A stretch of 10,002 bases of DNA from JAKAXS01 sp041940525 (lineage in GTDB: Bacteria; Pseudomonadota; Alphaproteobacteria; Rhizobiales; Hyphomicrobiaceae). The notes beneath the pieces were generated by a model. It made no database searches, was not told where the DNA came from, and saw nothing but the letters and a program-made list of their open reading frames with translations. Position 1 is the first letter of the stretch. The number at the start of each line of letters is the position of its first letter. The position numbers and the translations under genes were made by a program. Of the stretch, positions 5,074 through 10,002 are shown one piece after another. The stretch covers positions 1-10,002 of the forward strand of contig JBGTSB010000074.1 in the NCBI GenBank assembly GCA_041940525.1, in the 5' to 3' direction.

Positions 5074-6468
5074 TCAAAGATCCTTGAACGCCAGAAGAAT
5101 GCGCGCCCAGCTGCGCGCGCCCTTCTTGAACGACGACACGTTATATTTTTCATTCGGAGAATGGATACGGTCGTCATCAAGACCGTAGCCGACAAGCAGG
5201 CTGTCCATACCAAGCGCGTCTTTGAACGACGTAACGATCGGGATCGACGCGCCGCAACCCATCAACACGGTGGGCGTGCCCCACTCTTCCTCTAAGGCCT
5301 TTGCCGCTGCTTTGACGGCTGCAGCCCCTGTATCAAACCCGATCGCCGCCGATCCGTGCGTGCCGGAGAAGCTGACGCTGCAATCGGCCGGAATCTGCCC
5401 TTCGACATATTTGTGCAAAGCTGCCAGAACCTTCTGCGGGTTCTGCCCCGGCACAAGGCGGCAACTAATTTTGACCGACGCAATCGATGGAATGACCGTC
5501 TTTGACCCGGCACCTTGATAGCCGCCGCTAACACCGTTGAACTCCAGCGTCGGCCGCGACCAAAGCTGCTCAATAACGCTGAAGCCCGTTTCACCCGCCG
5601 GAACAGACAAGCCCACGGAGGCAAGAAACGGCTCAGCCGCGCCTGCGAGATGAGACCATTGCTCGGCCTGCTCTTTAGACAATGCCTCAACGCCATCATA
5701 GTATCCGGGCACAGCCACACGGCCATCATCATCGTGCAAAGAGGCCGTCACTTTGGCCAAGACGCGGATCGGATTGGCCGCTGGCCCGCCATACATGCCC
5801 GAATGCAAATCCCGCGACGGCCCTTTGATCGTCACTTCTGTCGTTGCCAACCCGCGCAACATGGTCGTGATCGCAGGCGTGTCTTTATCCCACTGCCCGG
5901 TATCGCATACGAGCACGAGATCGGCTTTGAGCTCTTCGCCTGATTTTTCCAAGAACGCAGGCAGAGAAGGTGAGCCACACTCTTCCTCGCCCTCCAGCAT
6001 TACCGACACTTTCACAGGGAGCTGACCAGACACAGATCGCCAGGCCCGCACGGCTTCGAAGAAAGTTGATAGCTGGCCCTTGTTGTCTTGCGCACCGCGC
6101 GCCACGACGATCGGCCCGTTGTCGGGATCGTTCACGACATGCGGCTCAAACGGTGGCGACTCCCAAAGCTCAAGCGGATCCGCCGGCTGCACATCATAGT
6201 GCCCATAAAACAAAAGATGAGGACCACCCTCCGGAGCCTTGGGATCGTGCGCGATCACCATTGGATGCCCGGTGGTCGGCCGCAGTGACGCGTCAAAACC
6301 AAGCTCCTTCAGCTGGCCAACACACCACTCCGCCGCGGCAACACATTGATCCTTGAATGCCGGGTCGGTGGAAACGCTTTCGATCCGCAGCAACTCAAAC
6401 AGACGCGTCAACGCCGCGTCTGAGTTGGCATCGAGAACCTTCAGAACGTCTGAGAGCGTATCGGCCAT
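5074..6468 (-). CDS. M20-family metallopeptidase (dipeptidase-like)
   Basis: A 464-residue zinc hydrolase of the M20/M25/M40 family, of the carnosinase/DapE-ArgE-like type. All active-site elements are visible. GHYDVQP gives His90 and Asp92. RGAQDNKGQ gives the bridging Asp128. EGEEECGS gives the catalytic Glu162 and the metal ligand Glu163. LVCDTG gives Asp189, and DDRIHSPNE gives the last ligand His436. The dimerisation lid domain lies between about 205 and 370, with His222 in DLHSG. No signal peptide is seen, so it is probably cytoplasmic. Substrate cannot be told from sequence; dipeptide hydrolysis is the usual assignment. The ATG lacks a strong ribosome binding site. It starts 39 bp after dxs on the same strand and may be read from the dxs transcript. 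Confidence 0.92.
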   Translation of the reverse strand: MADTLSDVLKVLDANSDAALTRLFELLRIESVSTDPAFKDQCVAAAEWCVGQLKELGFDASLRPTTGHPMVIAHDPKAPEGGPHLLFYGHYDVQPADPLELWESPPFEPHVVNDPDNGPIVVARGAQDNKGQLSTFFEAVRAWRSVSGQLPVKVSVMLEGEEECGSPSLPAFLEKSGEELKADLVLVCDTGQWDKDTPAITTMLRGLATTEVTIKGPSRDLHSGMYGGPAANPIRVLAKVTASLHDDDGRVAVPGYYDGVEALSKEQAEQWSHLAGAAEPFLASVGLSVPAGETGFSVIEQLWSRPTLEFNGVSGGYQGAGSKTVIPSIASVKISCRLVPGQNPQKVLAALHKYVEGQIPADCSVSFSGTHGSAAIGFDTGAAAVKAAAKALEEEWGTPTVLMGCGASIPIVTSFKDALGMDSLLVGYGLDDDRIHSPNEKYNVSSFKKGARSWARILLAFKDL

Positions 6469-6507
6469 TGCAGGCTTTCTTTGCTTTGCTGTTGATTGGG
6501 CGTGGCG

Positions 6508-8427
6508 TCAGGCGCGGCTGGCTTCTCCGGCCAAGGCCTCCCGGCCCAGCGCCGAGAGCGCTTGCTGGACGATGCCGTCAGCGGCCAACCCGGCACGCTC
6601 GTACATCACCGCAGGCTTGTCGTGGTCGATGAACACATCAGGCAACACCATCGGCCGGACCTTCAAGCCGCGGTCGAGCAGCCCCTCAAGCGCCAGGAAC
6701 TGCAGAACGTGACTGCCGAAACCACCCACGGAACCTTCTTCCACCGTGATAAGCACCTCGTGGTTCGTCGCCAGACGGCGGATCAAGTCTTCATCCAATG
6801 GCTTCATGAACCGCGCATCCGCAACGGTCGCGTTCAATCCAAACGAAGCCAGCTGCTGAGCGGCCGTCAGGCACTCACCCAAACGCGTCCCAAGCGACAG
6901 CAATGCAACGGCGGAGCCTTCTCGCAGTATCCGGCCCTTGCCGATCGGCAGCACCTCGCCCTGCTCAGGCAGCTCAACGCCGGTGCCCTCACCGCGCGGA
7001 TACCGGAACGCACACGGTCCGTCGTCGATCGCAACGGCTGTCGCCACCATGTGGCGCAGCTCCGCTTCGTCGGCAGCGGCCATGATCACGAAGCCCGGCA
7101 AACATCCCAGATACGCCAGATCAAACGAACCCGCATGCGTCGCCCCATCGGCGCCGACCAGGCCAGCCCGATCAATGGCAAAACGGACCGGAAGCTTTTG
7201 GATCGCGACGTCGTGGACGACTTGGTCGTAAGCCCGCTGCAAGAACGTGGAGTAAATCGCTGCGAACGGCTTCATCCCTTCCGTGGCGAGCCCGGCGGCA
7301 AACGTCACCGCATGTTGCTCAGCGATGCCCACGTCAAATGTCCGCGCCGGGAACGCCTTGCCGAACAGGTCTAATCCAGTCCCATCCGGCATCGCCGCTG
7401 TGACGGCAACGATCGACTCATCTTTTTTTGCTTCGGCGATAAGGCTGTCGGCGAACACGCGCGTATAACTGGGCGCATTCGGCTTCGGCTTCATTTGCGC
7501 GCCGGTTACGACATTAAACTTAGCGACCCCATGATACTTGTCGTCCGAAGCTTCGGCCGGCGCGTAGCCTTTACCCTTCTTCGTCACAACGTGAACAAGG
7601 ATCGGCCCTTGCTTCGTATCGCGCACGTTCTTCAAGACCGGCAACAGCTGATTGAAGTCATGCCCGTCGATCGGCCCGACGTAATAGAACCCAAGCTCTT
7701 CAAACCAGGCACCACCCTGCCAGAGATGGCGCGTGTATTCTTCCATGCGCGCAGCGCGCCGCTCCCAGCTCTTCGGCAACCGGCGAGCCAACTGCTTTGC
7801 GACATCGCGCATATAGAGGTAAGTGCCGCTCGACGTGACGCGCGCGAGATACGCGGACAAGGCGCCCGTCGGCGGAGCAATCGACATGTCATTGTCGTTG
7901 AGAATGACGATAAGCCGCTCGTTGCGGGCGCCTGCGTTATTGATCGCTTCGTACGCCATACCAGCGCTCATGGCGCCATCACCGATCACGGCAACGACAT
8001 TGTTTTCTCCGCCAGTCAAGTCACGGGCAACCGCCATGCCTAAACCGGCCGAAATCGATGTCGATGAATGCGCGGCCCCGAATGGGTCGTACTCACTTTC
8101 AACGCGACGTGTGAACCCGGAAAGTCCACCCGCCTGGCGCAGGGTGCGGATACGATCACGACGGCCAGTCAAGATTTTATGAGGGTAAGTCTGGTGCCCC
8201 ACATCCCAGATCAGCCGGTCGTCCGGAGTATTGAAGACCCAATGCAGCGCAACCGTCAGCTCGACCACACCGAGCCCGGCACCCAAATGCCCGCCGGTCA
8301 CGGAGACGGCATCGATGGTCTCAACGCGCAGCTCGTCAGCGAGCTGCCGCAAGTCCTTCTCAGGCAACCTGCGCAGGTCTTCAGGCGTCTTAACGCTATC
8401 GAGCAGTGGCGTTTTGCTCACGGTCAT
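6508..8427 (-). CDS. dxs: 1-deoxy-D-xylulose-5-phosphate synthase
   Basis: Dxs joins pyruvate and glyceraldehyde 3-phosphate to DXP using thiamine diphosphate. It is the entry step of the MEP isoprenoid route and also feeds thiamine and pyridoxal synthesis. The 639-residue length is normal. Seen in order are GGHLGAGLG with His47, DVGHQTYPHK, the thiamine-diphosphate motif IGDGAMSAG (148-156) to NDNDMSI, the catalytic Glu370 in VGIAEQH, and RAGLVGADGATHAGSFD at the start of the central domain end. The C-terminal transketolase domain closes near residue 610. The ATG at 8427 fits the family N-terminus (SVKTPEDLRRL). The ribosome binding site is weak (GGGA). The M20 peptidase follows 39 bp downstream. 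The common alphaproteobacterial upstream partner xseB is not seen. A long antisense frame within it (6496-7374) is a shadow. Confidence 0.98.
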   Translation of the reverse strand: MTVSKTPLLDSVKTPEDLRRLPEKDLRQLADELRVETIDAVSVTGGHLGAGLGVVELTVALHWVFNTPDDRLIWDVGHQTYPHKILTGRRDRIRTLRQAGGLSGFTRRVESEYDPFGAAHSSTSISAGLGMAVARDLTGGENNVVAVIGDGAMSAGMAYEAINNAGARNERLIVILNDNDMSIAPPTGALSAYLARVTSSGTYLYMRDVAKQLARRLPKSWERRAARMEEYTRHLWQGGAWFEELGFYYVGPIDGHDFNQLLPVLKNVRDTKQGPILVHVVTKKGKGYAPAEASDDKYHGVAKFNVVTGAQMKPKPNAPSYTRVFADSLIAEAKKDESIVAVTAAMPDGTGLDLFGKAFPARTFDVGIAEQHAVTFAAGLATEGMKPFAAIYSTFLQRAYDQVVHDVAIQKLPVRFAIDRAGLVGADGATHAGSFDLAYLGCLPGFVIMAAADEAELRHMVATAVAIDDGPCAFRYPRGEGTGVELPEQGEVLPIGKGRILREGSAVALLSLGTRLGECLTAAQQLASFGLNATVADARFMKPLDEDLIRRLATNHEVLITVEEGSVGGFGSHVLQFLALEGLLDRGLKVRPMVLPDVFIDHDKPAVMYERAGLAADGIVQQALSALGREALAGEASRA

Positions 8428-8563
8428 CTCGTATCCCGGATCGACAATCGTCCGAACCTAGCTCCAATAACAGGCAAGACCAAGTTTTAAGCTGTTTCTA
8501 CCGCCCATTAGGCCCCGGTGCGGCAGTTTGACCAAGCTGAGCTAGAGTTGCCGATCCATCAAC

Positions 8564-8585
8564 GTTGGCCTCGGCACAGGCCAAC
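8564..8585 (-). terminator. Stem-loop between DUF779 gene and dxs
   Basis: GTTGGCCT (8564-8571) and AGGCCAAC (8578-8585) form a perfect 8-bp stem with a 6-nt loop. It is 85 nt after the stop of the DUF779 gene and 136 nt before the dxs start, both on this strand. No T-run follows, so termination is plausible but not proven. The rest of 8428-8670 holds no gene that I can see. Confidence 0.4.
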
Positions 8586-8670
8586 CTGAAAGCCATTGCA
8601 GGACATGATACCCGCGCGAGCAACATGGCAACGCTGAGACGATTGTCTCTGCGAGCATTGAAGTGATGCC

Positions 8671-9084
8671 CTAGCTGCTCGCCGCAGCCTCGCGCGCGTT
8701 CATTTCCGTGCCTGTGGGTGGCGGGCCGATCTTGTCGAGCTCTTCGTTCTCGGCGTCCGTGTAAACGCGGCTGCGCGTCAAAAAGCGAATGCCGTCGGGT
8801 GCTTCCAACGAGAACCCAGAACCGCGGCCGGGCACGACATCAATGATCAGGTGCGTGTGCTGCCAATATTCCCACTGCGACTTACCCATGTAGAAGGGCT
8901 GGCCGCCAATCTCGCCCATGTACACGTCTTGGTCGCCAACTTTGAAATCGCCGCGCGGATAACACATCGGTGCGCTGCCGTCGCAACAGCCGCCCGACTG
9001 ATGGAAAAACAGGGGTCCGTGCAGCTTCTGCAAGCGGTCGATCTCTTCCAGCGCCTTATCCGTCGCGCTTACCCGCTCAACCAT
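8671..9084 (-). CDS. DUF779 family protein (typical form)
   Basis: A 137-residue protein of the DUF779 family, found beside aldehyde dehydrogenase genes in many proteobacteria; its biochemical role is not established. The family signature is complete: HGPLFFHQSGGCCDGSAPMCYP with Cys33, Cys34 and Cys41, then GDQDV, YW, IIDVVPGRGSGFSLE (80-94) and RFLTRSR. The cysteines suggest metal binding or redox sensing, which is inference. No signal peptide or membrane segment is seen. GGAGGA at 9091-9096, 6 nt before the ATG, is an excellent ribosome binding site. A diverged paralogue lies just upstream, 54 bp away, and the aldehyde dehydrogenase before that. All three point the same way and may form one operon with internal attenuation. 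Confidence 0.9.
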   Translation of the reverse strand: MVERVSATDKALEEIDRLQKLHGPLFFHQSGGCCDGSAPMCYPRGDFKVGDQDVYMGEIGGQPFYMGKSQWEYWQHTHLIIDVVPGRGSGFSLEAPDGIRFLTRSRVYTDAENEELDKIGPPPTGTEMNAREAAASS

Positions 9085-9138
9085 GGGACTTCCTCCGTTT
9101 GTTGTTCTGATCTCAATATATGCGCTTCGGCGGCGAAT

Positions 9139-9516
9139 TCAGCCCTTTTGAGAGCGCAAATCCAAACCTTGCCCTGTCCAATCCATGAGTGACGGGTCCG
9201 AGCGCTTGCGTAAGGTAAAATGAACGCCTTCCGGCCCCTCCAACGAGAAGCTGACGGCAGCGCCCTTGATCACATCGATAACGACATCCGCGCCTTCCCA
9301 ATAGCGCGCCTCGTTCGTCATCATGAACACCGGCACCGACCCGACAACGCCGACCTGATGATCGCGCGCGCCGGTGCGCAATTCGCCCGCCGGCAAACAC
9401 ACAACCGAGACACCGTAACTGCCGGAGATCTGGATGCGCAGAGGCCCGTGCCCTGCTTCTAGACGGCCCAACAGATCTTGAGCGGCCAGCGTGGCGGAAA
9501 CAGATTTCAAGCTCAT
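9139..9516 (-). CDS. Diverged DUF779 paralogue lacking the Cys-Cys motif
   Basis: A 125-residue protein that aligns along its length with the neighbouring DUF779 protein. Shared features are SAT near the start, HGPL (23-26), SG, a C.P motif, a G..D spacing, YW, VIDV..G....FSLEGPEGVHF (79-100) and a K/R-R pair. The family motif SGGCCDGSAPMC is changed to SGSYGVSVVC, two residues shorter, so the Cys pair is lost and only Cys40 remains. The ATG at 9514-9516 is preferred: GAGGAGG (9527-9533) is 10 nt upstream. An in-frame TTG two codons earlier would leave only 4 nt. It probably arose by duplication of the DUF779 gene followed by divergence. It lies just after an intrinsic terminator, so it may depend on read-through from the aldehyde dehydrogenase gene or on its own promoter. 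The function is unknown. Confidence 0.85.
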   Translation of the reverse strand: MSLKSVSATLAAQDLLGRLEAGHGPLRIQISGSYGVSVVCLPAGELRTGARDHQVGVVGSVPVFMMTNEARYWEGADVVIDVIKGAAVSFSLEGPEGVHFTLRKRSDPSLMDWTGQGLDLRSQKG

Positions 9517-9526
9517 GGGCAAACTG

Positions 9527-9533
9527 CCTCCTC
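9527..9533 (-). promoter_or_regulatory. Strong ribosome binding site of the diverged DUF779 gene
   Basis: GAGGAGG on the - strand, 10 nt before the ATG at 9516. It lies just past the T-run of the terminator hairpin, so hairpin and translation start are close together. Confidence 0.7.
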
Positions 9534-9536
9534 AAA

Positions 9537-9567
9537 GGAAAACAGCGCGGCTGATAATGCCGCGCTG
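9537..9567 (-). terminator. Intrinsic terminator after the aldehyde dehydrogenase gene
   Basis: On the - strand a perfect 9-bp GC-rich stem (CAGCGCGGC/GCCGCGCTG, 9543-9567) with a 7-nt A/T-rich loop is followed directly by TTTTCC. It is 37 nt after the stop of the aldehyde dehydrogenase gene. The short T-run suggests partial rather than complete termination, which would lower expression of the two DUF779 genes relative to the dehydrogenase. Confidence 0.75.
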
Positions 9568-9604
9568 CCTCCAAGGTCGTAAGAGATGAAACCGGGACCC
9601 GGAC

Positions 9605-10002
9605 TTAGAAGAAGCCCAGCGCCTTCGGGCTGTAGCTGACCAGCATGTTCTTCGTCTGCTGATAGTGCTCCAGCATCATCTTGTGCGTTTCGCGGCCGAT
9701 ACCAGACTGCTTGTAACCACCGAATGCGGCGTGTGCCGGATAGAGATGGTAGCAGTTCGTCCAGACGCGACCGGCCTGGATCTCACGGCCGAAGCGATAA
9801 GCGCGCGTGCCGTTACGCGTCCACACGCCGGCGCCGAGGCCGTACAGCGTGTCATTAGCAATCGACAGAGCTTCTTCGTCGCTGGAGAACTTCGTTACCG
9901 AAACAACCGGTCCGAAGATTTCTTCCTGGAACACACGCATCTTGTTGTGGCCAGCAAGGATGGTCGGCTTCACATAGAAACCTTCCCAAGCTTCACCTTC
10001 AA
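9605..10002 (-). CDS. Aldehyde dehydrogenase, ExaC/AcoD type, C-terminal part (5' end outside window)
   Basis: This is the last ~132 residues of an NAD-dependent aldehyde dehydrogenase that oxidises acetaldehyde or related aldehydes to acids. The frame is open to the window edge. The visible part reads EGEAWEGFYVKPTIL, then VFQEEIFGPVVSV with the conserved Glu-containing EEIFGPV motif. Next come NDTLYGLGAGVWT in the cofactor-domain part, WTNCYHLYPAHAAFGGYKQSGIGRE, and the ending LVSYSPKALGFF. The GYK.SGIGRETHKMML...YQQTKN stretch and the LGFF end are typical of the ExaC/AcoD/AldA group rather than betaine-aldehyde or succinate-semialdehyde dehydrogenases. The catalytic Cys and the NAD-binding Gly motif lie beyond the window. 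The gene is followed by an intrinsic terminator and two DUF779 genes, a frequent association in alcohol or aldehyde oxidation loci. Confidence 0.95.
   Translation of the reverse strand, partial: EGEAWEGFYVKPTILAGHNKMRVFQEEIFGPVVSVTKFSSDEEALSIANDTLYGLGAGVWTRNGTRAYRFGREIQAGRVWTNCYHLYPAHAAFGGYKQSGIGRETHKMMLEHYQQTKNMLVSYSPKALGFF

Noticed and set aside
6496..7374. 292-codon + strand frame
   Set aside because: It is entirely antisense to dxs; its product is rich in Arg, Gln and His, typical of a shadow frame of a GC-rich gene.

Overview
The window looks like chromosomal DNA of an alphaproteobacterium, probably of the Hyphomicrobiales (Rhizobiales) type. The signs are the ffh-rpsP-rimM translation cluster, an Ffh with a Gly/Pro/Leu-rich tail, an S16 with an Ala/Glu-rich tail, moderately high GC coding sequence, and GTTC-N7-GTTC (alphaproteobacterial LexA-type) sites. 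The genus is not determined. I see no rRNA, tRNA, insertion sequence, phage gene or CRISPR array.

Layout. Positions 1-2557 (+ strand) carry the 3' end of ffh, then rpsP, a strong hairpin, an AT-rich probable promoter zone with a candidate 59-residue small ORF, a GrlR-like small gene, and rimM. The GrlR-like stop overlaps the rimM start as GTGA. The usual trmD-rplS continuation is absent. Positions 2594-3414 (- strand) carry two small genes: an HTH-like hypothetical (about 3414-3085) and, downstream, a solitary SinR/Cas2-like protein (2947-2594). Between them lie two exact GTTC-N7-GTTC motifs, which suggest SOS control of the SinR/Cas2-like gene. Positions 3551-5058 (+ strand) hold hisA (TTG start) and hisF, the central steps of histidine synthesis, without hisB/hisH before or hisE after them.

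Positions 5074-8427 (- strand) hold dxs, the first enzyme of the MEP isoprenoid pathway, followed 39 bp later by an M20-family metallopeptidase. Positions 8671-10002 (- strand) hold the 3' end of an ExaC/AcoD-type aldehyde dehydrogenase, an intrinsic terminator, and two tandem DUF779 proteins. The first DUF779 has lost the Cys-Cys motif that the second keeps. The ALDH-DUF779 pairing is common and suggests an alcohol/aldehyde oxidation locus.

Most of the window is ordinary housekeeping. The parts most worth a second look are the putatively LexA-controlled SinR/Cas2-like gene, the GrlR-like gene coupled to rimM, the candidate small ORF at 1386-1565, and the diverged DUF779 pair.
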